64,000 bases of DNA, from NCBI RefSeq assembly GCF_963662255.1, contig NC_085059.1, forward strand, positions 3,751,001 to 3,815,000, in the 5' to 3' direction. This stretch comes from Cinclus cinclus. Its lineage: Eukaryota > Chordata > Aves > Passeriformes > Cinclidae. Below the pieces are notes generated by a model. That model was not told the origin of the DNA and did no database searches. It saw only the letters and a program-made list of their open reading frames with translations. Shown one piece after another: positions 20,656 through 33,346 of this stretch. The position numbers and the translations under genes are program-made. Position 1 is the stretch's first letter. The number at the start of each line of letters is the position of its first letter.

Positions 20656-21017
20656 TGTTGTAATGCACATTTATGGTTTTGTGTTGCACTGAGGATGGTT
20701 TGTTCTGTTTCCCCGTGGGTTTGTATCCTGGTTGCCGCCTTCCCTTAACCCCTCCCTTTCCCCTGGCCAACCCTGAGTGGCTGTGACCTGGGGTTCCTCC
20801 GCCCTTGAGTTGGGAGTGAAAATACCCGGCTATCTCCCCATTTCCCATGCTATCTCTCTTCTCCCTGCAACCCCTCAGGACAAAAAACTTGGATCATCTC
20901 GGGAAATAGAGCCTCCTCTAATTTTTGAGCTTTGTCCTTGTCAGATACAAGATCCCCCATCTCTTCGACCACGAGCTAGCCGAGGCAGGTCAGAGGGACC
21001 AGGGGGAAGATCAGACA
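20656..21017 (+). repeat. ERV1 3' LTR
   Basis: Starts TGTTGTAATGCAC and ends GATCAGACA. The polyadenylation signal is mutated to a run of A (near 20883). A polypurine stretch (20642-20655) precedes it. Confidence 0.88.
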
Positions 21018-21023
21018 ATATCC
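21018..21023 (+). repeat. ERV1 target-site duplication, right
   Basis: ATATCC directly after the CA end of the 3' LTR; the unit then continues for 12 bases before the rearrangement junction near 21034. Confidence 0.85.
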
Positions 21024-21601
21024 CACTCCTGCGACAGGGCTCTTCTTTCAGCACTGCTGAGCTCCTCACGCAGCATTGAAGTCTCAGGAAGAGACAAGAA
21101 TTGAGTGCACCAGGGAAGCTGGCCTCCAAGAAAAGGCATCAATCCCACGGCCCACCCAAGCCAACGGCCTGCATGTCTGTACCTTCTCCTCCTTCTCTCT
21201 TCTCTGCTGTCACTTTGCCCCTTCTCTCTGTCCGGGAGCTTGGCCTCTCAGACAAATAAAAGATGTGCATCCACACCTAGGCACGGCATAGATGTCTTAC
21301 ACAACTGTCCCTTCTTCCCCGACAGCTGCAAATCCTACAGCTGCCAGACCTCATCCCTTGCTCCTAGAAAGGGAGACAAGACTTTCCATTCTAATCCATT
21401 GCCCAGCCCTAAGTCAACGACACAGTCAGTAGAAATAGCTGTGAAATCCCCAGCAGGAACCTGCCAGAAGAGCTACAGCTGTGGAGGGGGAAGAAGCAAA
21501 CTCCCACCCCCAACACTGCTTTGGACTCCTTACCAGCTAAAACAGATCCCACTCCTGCGACTTTTTTCCATTTTTTGTTAACCACAACTACCATCAATTT
21601 A

Positions 21602-21832
21602 AATCCATTGAAAACAAGATCACAGGAGGGGTTGCGTGGAAAGGAACCTTCAATCCCACCCAGTGCAAGCTTTGCCATGGCAGGGACACCTGCCACTGTC
21701 CCACGCTGCTCCAGCCTGGCCTTGGGCACTGCCAGGGATCCAGGGGCAGCCACAGCTGCTCTGGGCACCCTGTGCCAGCCCTGCCCATCCTGCCAGGGAA
21801 CACTTCCTGACCCATATCCCATCTGCAGCTGC
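21602..21832 (-). mobile_element. CR1 3' fragment, minus strand, U4
   Basis: Same ancestral insertion, in the part of U4 to the right of ERV1; it has the CTGCAGCTGCTCC variant. Confidence 0.75.
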
Positions 21833-22042
21833 TCCCAGTGCCAACACGTGTCACTGCATGGCCTTGGGATGATGGATCAAGAGAAAGCCCCAAGCTTTGA
21901 GCAGAGTTCCCAGTGCCTGTGCTGGGGACGTGCCACCCACCTGCCCCTCAAGCACTCAGCTGCCTCGCAGCCAGATGGAGTGTCCAACGGGTAAAGTACT
22001 CCCAGAGGATCAAACCCTAGTCACTGCACCAATGACAAGGAC

Positions 22043-22087
22043 TTTATTGGGAAAAGAAATGTCAAAGCACAGCGACATTTCTTTTCC
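22043..22087 (-). other. Hairpin of U4 with one broken pair
   Basis: The left arm reads GTCA instead of GTCG at the loop-proximal end, leaving 14 pairs. The adjacent minus-strand AATAAA is kept. Confidence 0.45.
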
Positions 22088-23434
22088 AAGCAGGAGACGC
22101 TGATCCTGTGCCGGCAGCGCAGGGATGCGGTGATTGCTGGTCCTCATTTCATCCCTTTATCAGCTGCAGGGGCACCAGGACAGGCTGTGGTCTCCCAGGA
22201 CAGCTCTGAGTGACACTGCTGTCCCCACCAGCTGTCCCCAGCCCTGGGTGCTGCCACGTGCCCCAGCCTCTGCAGCCCAAAGCACCTGGAGATCCCCCCG
22301 AGCATCAGCGATCGGGGCCGCTGCAATCAGCCTGCTGACCCAAAACCTCAAGTGCTGCCACAAGAAAAGCAGCTGATTCATTGATACCTCGAAATTTCAT
22401 GTCTCAATGCAAGGACAGGAAGCACCCCTATGCCACCAAATCATTGCTAAGGGCTTGCAAGCCTCAACGCGGAGATTTCAGCGTTGGACACCCAGTCAGG
22501 GCAAGGGTAAATCCACACAGAAATGACTCAGAAATTCCAAAACACACATCATGTTGGTCTTGACGCCTTTCTTGTTGGCTCAAGGGCTGTTTCCGTGAGC
22601 CACGCTTGCACAGAAAGAAAGGAAGTGCAGCTGCTGAGGAACATCTCCATGCCCTCAGCAGGTTTTGGTGCCTTTGCTGCAGGGCCGCTCCTGTCAGAGC
22701 CCCCTCTCTGCTGCTGACGCCTTTGCTCTTGGGGACACCAGCCCAGGAACACCAGCAGGGCCCAGGGTTGGGTCACGGGGACCCCCCTGTGCACAGGGAC
22801 TCCCAGCCCCGTGGCTGTGCCAGCACCCCCAGAAACACCAAGATCTGGCAGCACTTTGCTCCGCTGCTCTTTCCGCACACGGAACCATCTCCTTCCTTTG
22901 CCATCCCAGGAAAATTCAACCTCTACCTCAGCCAAAGATCATTTCCTACACAGGGCTGATCAGAAATGTTCTTCTGCACTTCCTCCACCAAAACCACCCC
23001 CGCATGCCCACAAGACATTCCAGGGCCATCGGGAAAAACCTCCACAAACACTGCGCAGGCACCCAGGACCACGGGCTTTCCATCTCTGCCATTCAGGCTC
23101 CCTGCGCTGCTCCTGGTCATTTTCTCCTCCTCTCTCCATAACTTTGGGAACCACAGAGCTCCCAGGCTTTGGCAATTCCCAAGGCCACTGCCATCCTTGA
23201 CTTCTTGGACACCCCCAGGGCTGTGGACAGACACCCCTGTGTTTTCCCGCAGAAGATGTTAAGAGCCAACAGGAAGCCACAAAGTTACTGAGGCTGCTAG
23301 ATCACCTCCCCAAAAGAAAAAGCTTAAAAAGCTGTGGCTGCTGAGGAAGGGGAGGTGAAGCTTGTGTGGCAAGCTCAGATCATATTCACAGTGAATGAAA
23401 GGTGGAAGAGGGAGAGTGACTCTTCCTCAGGAAG

Positions 23435-23692
23435 TCTACTGATGGGACAAGGGGGAATGGGATCAAACGGAAAGAGAGTTGGAAGAGATTTGATGCTGGA
23501 AAGAAGTTCTTTAATCTGAGGCTGCTTGTCCCTGACACAGGGAGCTGTGCACATGTGGGTGCCCCATCCCCAGCAACATCCAAGGCCACATTGGACAGGG
23601 TTGAAGTGCTGGGAGCTTGCTCAGGTTGGAACCAGATGATTTTTAGGGTCTCTTCCAAGCCAAACCACTCAAGGATTGGATGGTTCTATGGC
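23435..23692 (+). mobile_element. CR1 3' fragment upstream of copy 4
   Basis: Same insertion; tail GGATTGGATGG. Confidence 0.8.
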
Positions 23693-23855
23693 GTCCATCT
23701 CCAAGAGAGGAGTGGCCCTGAAGCTTCTGTGACATCACAGGGCCCAGAGTGCTCCAGGTGGAAGGTCCAGGGCCTGGAGACCAGCACAACAGACAGTTCA
23801 CCTGCTGCCAGCACTCAGTTCTCCCCCACTCTCCTCTCTCTGCCACGGTGCCAAG

Positions 23856-24380
23856 ATGTTCCTGCTGCCAGTACTCGCTTGTCCCCCGCTCTTCGTTCTC
23901 TGCCTTGGTGCTGAGCTGCTCCTGCTGCCGGGACTTTTCCTGCACTTCTACTGCACCATCAACACCAACAGCATGAGCGCTCCTGTCCCAGTGGAAGTAC
24001 AGTGCCATCCCAGGGAGGGGGGCAGCCCTGAGTGCCAGGGCAGGCTGCAGCCCTGTGGGGATGGATGCTGGGGACAGGGACCCCAAGTGACATTGTGCTG
24101 CCTCATGCAGACTGCCAGAGACACCATTGAGGATATGGAGGTGGATGAGCAGGATGACACCGAGCCCATGGAAGTGGACGAATATGATGAGACTGAGCCC
24201 ATGGAAGTGGATGAGCAGGATGACACCGAGCCCATGGAAGTGGACGAATATGATGAGACTGAGCCCATGGAAGTGGATGAGCAGGATGACACCGAGCCCA
24301 TGGAAGTAGATGAATATGATGAGACTGAGCCCATGGACGTCGATGAGAAGGACAAGGAAGAGCCCGTGATCCTGGCATGA
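23856..24380 (+). CDS. Acidic-repeat small protein, copy 4
   Basis: A 174-aa intact copy with Cys33/Thr34, Glu59 and Gln74. The possible donor is weakened to GAA|GTACAG (23997) by a synonymous G-to-A change, so if the intron is real this copy may splice less well. The acceptor at 24110 is unchanged. Confidence 0.58.
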   Translation: MFLLPVLACPPLFVLCLGAELLLLPGLFLHFYCTINTNSMSAPVPVEVQCHPREGGSPECQGRLQPCGDGCWGQGPQVTLCCLMQTARDTIEDMEVDEQDDTEPMEVDEYDETEPMEVDEQDDTEPMEVDEYDETEPMEVDEQDDTEPMEVDEYDETEPMDVDEKDKEEPVILA

Positions 24381-24507
24381 GGATGGAGCCCCAGGAGCAG
24401 GACAACCTGATGCTCCCCTGCCCTGCCCACAGGCAGTGCCCAGCCTGGGGCGGGGCTGGCTGGCTCTCCTCAGGGACATGGTGCTCAAGGAAGTCCTGCT
24501 CTGCTGC

Positions 24508-24540
24508 TTCCTTCCTTCCTTCCTTCCTTCCTTCCCTCCC
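24508..24540. repeat. TTCC microsatellite, U4 (short form)
   Basis: A run of about 32 bp of pure TTCC. Confidence 0.9.
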
Positions 24541-24824
24541 AGACTGACAGGGATAATGGGCATCGACAGGGCCCCGCTGTAAATATGTTCAGCATGTTCG
24601 AGGCTTTTTTTATAGGAACAATTTGAAGATTGTTAGCCTAAAGGTCCCAGAATGTTAATCTATAGCTTCTAGATTTTTACTGTATAGGTCCCAGATTGTT
24701 ACCGGTATAGTCTTCCTTGTAAATATGTTCTAGAGATTGTTGTTGTTGTTGCTGTTAGAAGGAAACATGTTCTTCAAATGTTTGGCTGAACTTTGTTCAA
24801 TAAATACTATTTCTTATTAAAACC
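24541..24824 (+). promoter_or_regulatory. 3' UTR end of copy 4
   Basis: TGTAAATA lies at 24578-24585 and 24718-24725, and AATAAA at 24799-24804. A GTT run between them is interrupted by GCT. Confidence 0.53.
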
Positions 24825-26352
24825 TCGCCTCTCTTTGCAATTCCTTTGGGCAACCTTTGCACAGTGCTGGTTTCCACTTGCTCATGGTTCCTGGGGCTGC
24901 AGGTCCCTGGGGGTGCTGGCACAGCCAGCCCTGGCTGGGGGTCCCTGTGCAGGGGGGTCCCACTGAGCCAGCACTGCTGTTCCTGGGGCACAGCAGGGTC
25001 CCCAAGGGCAAAGCTCTCACCAGCAGAGAGGGAGCTCTGACAGCAGCAGGCCCTGCAGCAACGCTACCAAAGAAAAGGAAACCTCCTGACACCCTTCCTG
25101 CTGCAGCCACAAGGACTCCTGGGCAGGAGCCAGCATCAGGCACAGGGATGCAACATCCACCTCCATGCTCTGAAGGTCTCGACAGCCTTGGCAAGTCTGG
25201 GACCTGCACCCGGGCTGCTGCAGGGGCTGATGTTTAAGGCTTGCAGCCTCCAAAGCCTCTGGGCTTTGCTTCCCCCGCTGCCTTCCATTGCCCTGTGCCC
25301 AGGATCCTCACCCTGCCCGTGTTCCTGCTGCTGCCAGCAGCCCCCAGAGCCCCTCGCTCCCGGAGCATCCCCATCACAGGGGGCACTGGCAAATCCCACA
25401 CGCTTCACAAAGCAAACTCCCCCACAGTAACCAAACCACTCTTTGGTCAGAGGGTGCCAAGGGGAAGCTCAGCACCAGCTGCCGTTTAAAGCATGCTTTC
25501 AAAAGTGGGTTCAGGCACTCTGGCAGTGCCTGCTGCGCAGCTGAGGCTGTGGGGACACAGCACTGGCTCAGGCCAGCCCTCAGCCCCTCACAGCTCATGC
25601 CAAGGGCCCAGCTCACAAAGCAGTTTCACACCACTTGCTGCAGCTATTTCAAAGGCCTAAATGTCATTCGCAGGAGCCATTTAGTTGCCAACTCAGTGTC
25701 CGTGTCCTGGCAGGAGAAGCCACCAAGGGGCCTCTGCATGTGCACTCAGGGCACTTCCACTGCCATCCCAAAGGGATCGCAAAGGACAGGGCTCTTCTTT
25801 CAGCACTGCTGAGCTCCTCACGCAGCATTGAAGTCTCAGGAAGAGACAAGAATTGAGTGCACCAGGGAAGCTGGCCTCCAAGAAAAGGCATCAATCCCAC
25901 GGCCCACCCAAGCCAACGGCCTGCATGTCTGTACCTTCTCCTCCTTCTCTCTTCTCTGCTGGCACTTTGCCCCTTCTCTCTGTCCAGGACCTTGGACTCT
26001 CAGACAAATAAAAGATGTGCATCCTCACGTAGGCACGGCATAGATGTCTTACACAACTGTCCCTTCTTCCCCGACAGCTGCAAATCCTACAGCTGCCAGA
26101 CCTCATCCCTTGCTCCTAGAAAGGGAGAGAAGACTTTCCATTCTAATCCATTGCCCAGCCCTAAGTCAACGACACAGTCAGTAGAAATAGCTGTGAAATC
26201 CCCGGCAGGAACCTGCCAGAAGAGCTACAGCTGTGGAGGGGGAAGCAGCAAACTCCCACCCCCACCACTGCTTTGGACTCCTTACCAGCTAAAACAGATC
26301 CCACTCCTGTGACTTTTTCCATTTTTTGTTAACCACAACTACCATCAATTTA

Positions 26353-26583
26353 AATCCATTGAAAACAAGATCACAGGAGGGGTTGTGTGGAAAGGAACCT
26401 TCAATCCCACCCAGTGCAAGCTTTGCCATGGCAGGGACACCTGCCACTGTCCCACGCTGCTCCAGCCTGGCCTTGGGCACTGCCAGGGATCCAGGGGCAG
26501 CCACAGCTGCTCTGGGCACCCTGTGCCAGCCCTGCCCATCCTGCCAGGGAACACTTGCTGACCCATATCCCATCTGAAGCTGC
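26353..26583 (-). mobile_element. CR1 3' fragment, minus strand, U5
   Basis: Same ancestral insertion; it has GGTTGTGTGG and CTTGCTGACC variants. Confidence 0.75.
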
Positions 26584-28184
26584 TCCCAGTGCCAACAGGT
26601 GTCACTGCATGGCCTTGGGATGATGGATCAAGAGAAAGCCCCAAGCTTTGAGCAGAGTTCCCAGTGCCTGTGCTGGGGACGTGCCACCCACCTGCCCCTC
26701 AAGCACTCAGCTGCCTTGCAGCCAGATGGAGTGTCCAACGGGTAAAGCACTCCCAGAGGATCAAACCCTGGTCACTGCACCAATGACAAGGTCTTTATTG
26801 GGAAAAGAAATGTCGAAGCACAGCGACATTTCTTTTCCAAGCAGGAGACGCTGATCCTGTGCCGGCAGCGCAGGGATGCTGTTATTGCTGGTCCTCATTT
26901 CATCCCTTTATCAGCTGCAGGGGCACCAGGACAGGCTGTGGTCTCCCAGGGCAGCTCTGAGTGACACTGCTGTCCCCACCAGCTGTCCCCAGCCCTGGGT
27001 GCTGCCACGTGCCCCAGCCTCTGCAGCCCAAAGCACCTGGAGATCCCCCCGAGCATCAGCGATCAGGGCCGCTGCAATCAGCCTGCTGACACAAAACCTC
27101 AAGTGCTGCCACAAGAAAAGCAGCTGATTCATTGATACCTCGGAATTTCATGTCTCAATGCAAGGACAGGAAGCACCCCTATGCCACCAAATCATTGCTA
27201 AGGGCTTGCAAGCCTCAACGCGGAGATTTCAGCGTTGGACACGCAGTCAGGGCAAGGGTAAATCCACACAGAGATGACACAGAAATTCCAAAACACACAT
27301 CATGTTGCTCTTGACGCCTTTCTTGTTGGCTCAAGGGCTGTTTCCGTGGGCCACGCTTGCACAGAAAGAAAGGAAGTGCAGCTGCTGAGGAACATCTCCA
27401 TGCCCTCAGCAGGTTTTGGTGCCTTTGCTGCAGGGCCGCTCCTGTCAGAGCCCCCTCTCTGCTGCTGACACCTTTGCTCTTGGGGACACCAGCCCAGGAA
27501 CACCAGCAGGGCCCAGGGTTGGGTCACGGGGACCCCCCTGTGCACAGGGACTCCCAGCACCGTGGCTGTGCCAGCACCCCCAGAAACACCAAGATCTGGC
27601 AGCACTTTGCTCCGCTGCTCTTTCCGCACACGGAACCATCTCCTTCCTTTGCCATCCCAGGAAAATTCAACCTCTACCTCAGCCAAAGATCATTTCCTAC
27701 ACATGCCTGATCAGAAATGTTCTTCTGCACTTCCTCCACCAAAACCACCCCCGCATGCCCACAAGACATTCCAGGGCCATCGGGAAACCCTCCACAAACA
27801 CTGCGCAGGCACCCAGGACCACGGGCTTTCCATCTCTGCCATTCAGGCTCCCTGCGCTGCTCCTGGTCATTTTCTCCTCCTCTCTCCATAACTTTGGGAA
27901 CCACAGAGCTCCCAGGCTTTGGCAATTCCCAAGGCCACTGCCATCCTTGACTTCTTGGACACCCCCAGGGCTGTGGACAGACACCCCTGTGTTTTCCCGC
28001 AGAAGATGTTAAGAGCCAACAGGAAGTCACAAAGTTACGGAGGCTGCTAGATCACCTCCCCAAAAGAAAAAGCTGAAAAAGCTGTGGCTGCTGAGGAAGG
28101 GGAGGTGAAGCTTGTGTGGCAAGCTCAGAGCACATTCACAGTGAATGAAAGGTGGAAGAGGGAGAGTGACTCTTCCTCAGGAAG

Positions 28185-28442
28185 TCTACTGATGGGACAA
28201 GGGGGAATGGGATCAAACGGAAAGACAGTTGGAAGAGATTTGATGCTGGAAAGAAGTTCTTTAATCTGAGGCTGCTTGTCCGTGACACAGGGAGCTGTGC
28301 ACATGTGGGTGCCCCATCCCCAGCAACATCCAAGGCCACATTGGACAGGGTTGAAGTGCTGGGAGCTTGCTCAGGTTGGAACCAGATGATTTTTAGGGTC
28401 TCTTCCAAGCCAAACCACTCAAGGACTTCATGGTTCTATGGC
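28185..28442 (+). mobile_element. CR1 3' fragment upstream of copy 5
   Basis: Same insertion; tail GGACTTCATGG, plus AAAGACAGTTGG and GTCCGTGACA variants shared with U6. Confidence 0.8.
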
Positions 28443-28605
28443 GTCCATCTCCAAGAGAGGAGTGGCCCTGAAGCTTCTGTGACATCACAGGGCCCAGAGT
28501 GCTCCAGGTGGAAGGTCCAGGGCCTGGAGACCAGCACAACAGACAGTTCACCTGCTGCCAGCACTCAGTTCTCCCCCACTCTTCTCTCTCTGCCACGGTG
28601 CCAAG

Positions 28606-29130
28606 ATGTTCCTGCTGCCAGTACTCGCTTGTCCCCCGCTCTTCGTTCTCTGCCTTGGTGCTGAGCTGCTCCTGCTGCCGGGACTTTTCCTGCACTTCTA
28701 CTGCACCATCAACACCAACAGCATGAGCGCTCCTGTCCCAGTGGAGGTACAGTGCCATCCCAGGGAGGGGGGCAGCCCGGACTGCCAGGGCAGGCTGCAG
28801 CCCTGTGGGGATGGATGCTGGGGAAAGGGACCCCAAGTGACATTGTGCTGTCTCATGCAGACTGCCAGAGACACCATTGAGGATATGGAGGTGGATGAGC
28901 AGGATGACACCGAGCCCATGGAAGTGGATGAATATGATGAGACTGAGCCCATGGAAGTGGATGAGCAGGATGACACCGAGCCCATGGAAGTGGACGAATA
29001 TGATGAGACTGAGCCCATGGAAGTGGATGAGCAGGATGACACCGAGCCCATGGAAGTGGATGAATATGATGAGACTGAGCCCATGGACGTCGATGAGAAG
29101 GACAAGGAAGAGCCCGTGATCCTGGCATGA
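28606..29130 (+). CDS. Acidic-repeat small protein, copy 5
   Basis: A 174-aa intact copy with Cys33/Thr34, Asp59 and Lys74, the only Cys33 copy with Asp59. The possible intron is 28747-28860. All three acidic repeats are intact. Confidence 0.58.
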   Translation: MFLLPVLACPPLFVLCLGAELLLLPGLFLHFYCTINTNSMSAPVPVEVQCHPREGGSPDCQGRLQPCGDGCWGKGPQVTLCCLMQTARDTIEDMEVDEQDDTEPMEVDEYDETEPMEVDEQDDTEPMEVDEYDETEPMEVDEQDDTEPMEVDEYDETEPMDVDEKDKEEPVILA

Positions 29131-29257
29131 GGATGGAGCCCCAGGAGCAGGACAACCTGATGCTCCCCTGCCCTGCCCACAGGCAGTGCCCAGCCTGGGG
29201 CGGGGCTGGCTGGCTCTCCTCAGGGACATGGTGCTCAAGGAAGTCCTGCTCTGCTGC

Positions 29258-29282
29258 TTCCTTCCTTCCTTCCTTCCCTCCC
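29258..29282. repeat. TTCC microsatellite, U5 (short form)
   Basis: A run of about 24 bp of pure TTCC. Confidence 0.9.
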
Positions 29283-29564
29283 AGACTGACAGGGATAATG
29301 GGCATCGACAGGGCCCCGCTGTAAATATGTTCAGCATGTTCGAGGCTTTTTTTTATAGGAACAATTTGAAGATTGTTAGCCTAGAGGTCCCAGAATGTTA
29401 ATCTATAGATTCTAGATTTTTACTGTATAGGTCCCAGATTGTTACCAGTATAGTCTTCCTTGTAAATATGTTCTAGAGATTGTTGTTGTTGCTGTTAGAA
29501 GGAAACATGTTCTTCAAATGTTTGGCTGAACTTTGTTCAATAAATACTATTTCTTATTAAAACC
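29283..29564 (+). promoter_or_regulatory. 3' UTR end of copy 5
   Basis: TGTAAATA lies at 29320-29327 and 29461-29468, and AATAAA at 29539-29544. Confidence 0.53.
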
Positions 29565-31093
29565 TCGCCTCTCTTTGCAATTCCTTTGGGCAACGTTTGC
29601 ACAGTGCTGGTTTCCACTTGCTCATGGTTCCTGGGGCTGCAGTTCCCTGGGGGTGCTGGCACAGCCAGCCCTGGCTAAGGGTCCCTGTGCAGGGGGGTCC
29701 CACTGAGCCAGCACTGCTGTTCCTGGGGCACAGCAGTGTCCCCGAGGGCAAAGCTCTCACCAGCAGAGAGGGAGCTCTGACAGCAGCAGGCCCTGCAGCA
29801 ACGCCACCAAAGCAAAAGAAACCTCCTGACACCCTTCCTGCTGCGGCCACAGGGACTCCTGGGCAGGAGCCAGCATCAGGCACAGGGATGCAACATCCAC
29901 CTCCATGCTCTGAAGGTCTCGACAGCCTTGGCAAGTCTGGGACCTGCACCCGGGCTGCTGCAGGGGCTGATGTTTAAGGCTTGCAGCCTCCAAAGCCTCT
30001 GGGCTTTGCTTCCCCCGCTGCCTTCCATTGCCCTGTGCCCAGGATCCTCACCCTGCCCGTGTTCCTGCTGCTGCCAGCAGCCCCCAGAGCCCCTCACTCC
30101 CGGAGCATCCCCATCACAGGGAGCACTGGCAAATCCCACACGCTTTGCAAAGCAAACTCCCCCACAGTAACCAAACCACTCTTTGGTCAGAGGGTGCCAA
30201 GGGGAAGCTCAGCACCAGCTGTCGTTTAAAGCATGCTTTCAAAAGTGGGTTCAGGCACTCTGGCAGTGCCTGCTGCGCAGCTGAGGCTGTGGGGACACAG
30301 CACTGGCTCAGGCCAGCCCTCAGCTTCTCACAGCTCATGCCAAGGGCCCAGCTCACAAAGCAGTTTCACACCACTTGCTGCAGCTATTTCAAAGGCCTAA
30401 ATGTCATTCGCAGGAGCCATTTAGTTGCCAACTCAGTGTCCGTGTCCTGGCAGGAGAAGCCACCAAGGGGCCTCTGCATGTGCACTCAGGGCACTTCCAC
30501 TGCCATCCCAAAGGGATCGCAAAGGACAGGGCTCTTCTTTCAGCACTGCTGAGCTCCTCACGCAGCATTGAAGTCTCAGGAAGAGACAAGAATTGAGTGC
30601 ACCAGGGAAGCTGGCCTCCAAGAAAACGCATCAATCCCACGGCCCACCCAAGCCAACGGCCTGCATGTCTGTACCTTCTCCTCCTTCTCTCTTCTCTGCT
30701 GTCACTTTGCCCCTTCTCTCTGTCTGGGACCTTGGCCTCTCAGACAAATAAAAGATGTGCATCCACACCTAGGCACGGCATAGATGTCTTACACAACTGT
30801 CCCTTCTTCCCCGACAGCTGCAAATCCTACAGCTGCCAGACCTCATCCCTTGCTCCTAGAAAGGGAGAGAAGACTTTCCATTCTAATCCATTGCCCAGCC
30901 CTAAGTCAACGACACAGTCAGTAGAAATAGCTGTGAAATCCCCGGCAGGAACCTGCCAGAAGAGCTACAGCTGTGGAGGGGGAAGCAGCAAACTCCCACC
31001 CCCACCACTGCTTTGGACTCCTTACCAGCTAAAACAGATCCCACTCCTGGGATTTTTTTCCATTTTTTGTTAACCACAACTACCATCAATTTA

Positions 31094-31324
31094 AATCCAT
31101 TGAAAACAAGATCACAGGAGGGGTTGCGTGGAAAGGAACCTTCAATCCCACCCAGTGCAAGCTTTGCCATGGCAGGGACACCTGCCACTGTCCCACGCTG
31201 CTCCAGCCTGGCCTTGGGCACTGCCAGGGATCCAGGGGCAGCCACAGCTGCTCTGGGCACCCTGTGCCAGCCCTGCCCATCCTGCCAGGGAACACTTGCT
31301 GACCCATATCCCATCTGCAGCTGC
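31094..31324 (-). mobile_element. CR1 3' fragment, minus strand, U6
   Basis: Same ancestral insertion; it combines CTTGCTGACC (as in U5 and U7) with CTGCAGCTGCTCC (as in U3 and U4), a mosaic. Confidence 0.75.
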
Positions 31325-32925
31325 TCCCAGTGCCAACACGTGTCACTGCATGGCCTTGGGATGATGGATCAAGAGAAAGCCCCAAGCTTTGAGCAGAGTT
31401 CCCAGTGCCTGTGCTGGGGACGTGCCACCCACCTGCCCCTCAAGCACTCAGCTGCCTCGCAGCCAGATGGAGTGTCCAACGGGTAAAGTACTCCCAGAGG
31501 ATCAAACCCTGGTCACTGCACCAATGACAAGGTCTTTATTGGGAAAAGAAATGTCGAAGCACAGCGACATTTCTTTTCCAAGCAGGAGACGCTGATCCTG
31601 TGCCGGCAGCGCAGGGATGCTGTTATTGCTGGTCCTCATTTCATCCCTTTATCAGCTGCAGGGCCACCAGGACAGGCTGTGGTCTCCCAGGGCAGCTCTG
31701 AGTGACACTGCTGTCCCCACCAGCTGTCCCCAGCCCTGGGTGCTGCCACGTGCCCCAGCCTCTGCAGCCCAATGCACCTGGAGATCCCCCTGAGCATCAG
31801 CGATCAGGGCCGCTGCAATCAGCCTGCTGACACAAAACCTCAAGTGCTGCCACAAGAAAAGCAGCTGATTCATTGATACCTCGGAATTTCATGTCTCAAT
31901 GCAAGGACAGGAAGCACCCCTATGCCACCAAATCATTGCTAAGGGCTTGCAAGCCTCAACGCGGAGATTTCAGTGTTGGACACGCAGTCAGGGCAAGGGT
32001 AAATCCACACAGAGATGACACAGAAATTCCAAAACACACATCATGTTGCTCTTGACGCCTTTCTTGTTGGCTCAAGGGCTGTTTCCGTGGGCCACGCTTG
32101 CACAGAAAGAAAGGAAGTGCAGCTGCTGAGGAACATCTCCATGCCCTCAGCAGGTTTTGGTGCCTTTGCTGCAGGGCTGCTCCTGTCAGAGCCCCCTCTC
32201 TGCTGCTGACACCGTTGCTCTTGGGGACACCAGCCCAGGAACACCAGCAGGGCCCAGGGTTGGGTCACGGGGACCCCCCTGTGCACAGGTACTCCCAGCC
32301 ACGTGGCTGTGCCAGCACCCCCAGAAACACCAAGATCTGGCAGCACTTTGCTCCGCTGCTCTTTCCGCACACGGAACCATCTCCTTCCTGTGACATCCCA
32401 GGAAAATTCAACCTCTACCTCAGCCAAAGATCATTTCCTACACATGCCTGATCAGAAATGTTCTTCTGCACTTCCTCCACCAAAACCACCCCCGCATGCC
32501 CACAAGACATTCCAGGGCCATCGGGAAACCCTCCACAAACACTGCGCAGGCACCCAGGACCACGGGCTTTCCATCTCTGCCATTCAGGCTCCCTGCGCTG
32601 CTCCTGGTCATTTTCTCCTCCTCTCTCCATAACTTTGGGAACCACAGAGCTCCCAGGCTTTGGCAATTCCCAAGGCCACTGCCATCCTTGACTTCTTGGA
32701 CACCCCCAGGGCTGTGGACAGACACCCCTGTGTTTTCCCGCAGAAGATGTTAAGAGCCAACAGGAAGTCACAAAGTTACGGAGGCTGCTAGATCACCTCC
32801 CCAAAAGAAAAAGCTGAAAAAGCTGTGGCTGCTGAGGAAGGGGAGGTGAAGCTTGTGTGGCAAGCTCAGAGCACATTCACAGTGAATGAAAGGTGGAAGA
32901 GGGAGAGTGACTCTTCCTCAGGAAG

Positions 32926-33183
32926 TCTACTGATGGGACAAGGGGGAATGGGATCAAACGGAAAGACAGTTGGAAGAGATTTGATGCTGGAAAGAAGTTC
33001 TTTAATCTGAGGCTGCTTGTCCGTGACACAGGGAGCTGTGCACATGTGGGTGCCCCATCCCCAGCAACATCCAAGGCCACATTGGACAGGGTTGAAGTGC
33101 TGGGAGCTTGCTCAGGTTGGAACCAGATGATTTTTAGGGTCTCTTCCAAGCCAAACCACTCAAGGACTTCATGGTTCTATGGC
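32926..33183 (+). mobile_element. CR1 3' fragment upstream of copy 6
   Basis: Same insertion; indistinguishable from U5 at the variable positions checked. Confidence 0.8.
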
Positions 33184-33346
33184 GTCCATCTCCAAGAGAG
33201 GAGTGGCCCTGAAGCTTCTGTGACATCACAGGGCCCAGAGTGCTCCAGGTGGAAGGTCCAGGGCCTGGAGACCAGCACAACAGACAGTTCACCTGCTGCC
33301 AGCACTCAGTTCTCCCCCACTCTTCTCTCTCTGCCACGGTGCCAAG

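Larger units (their letters stand above)
16429..21017 (+). mobile_element. ERV1: defective class II (ERVK-like) provirus in U4
   Basis: A 4589-bp provirus with TG...CA LTRs of 361 and 362 bp and a 6-bp target duplication, typical of class II ERVs. It carries gag capsid and nucleocapsid, a dUTPase-like part, the C-terminal end of RT, RNase H and integrase. Protease, the RT catalytic core and env are missing. By eye the LTRs differ at about a tenth of positions plus indels, so it is an old insertion. Confidence 0.92.
15370..25008 (+). repeat. Macrosatellite unit U4, interrupted by ERV1 and internally rearranged
   Basis: This is a 9639-bp interval. The left part runs through offset 795 (to 16164), skips offsets 796-1035, then continues from offset 1036 (16165) to the ERV1 target site at 16428. 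To the right of ERV1 the sequence reads 12 bases past the target site and jumps back to about offset 780 (21036), after which a full unit follows. Offsets 1036-1305 are therefore present on both sides of the provirus. Shared bases at the junctions (AG on the left, GAC on the right) suggest microhomology-type joins. Confidence 0.93.
25009..29748 (+). repeat. Macrosatellite unit U5
   Basis: A 4740-bp copy with the short TTCC form. It shares a GGGGGCACTGG variant near 25378 with U4 (15740), which suggests these neighbours are closely related in their first part. Confidence 0.95.
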
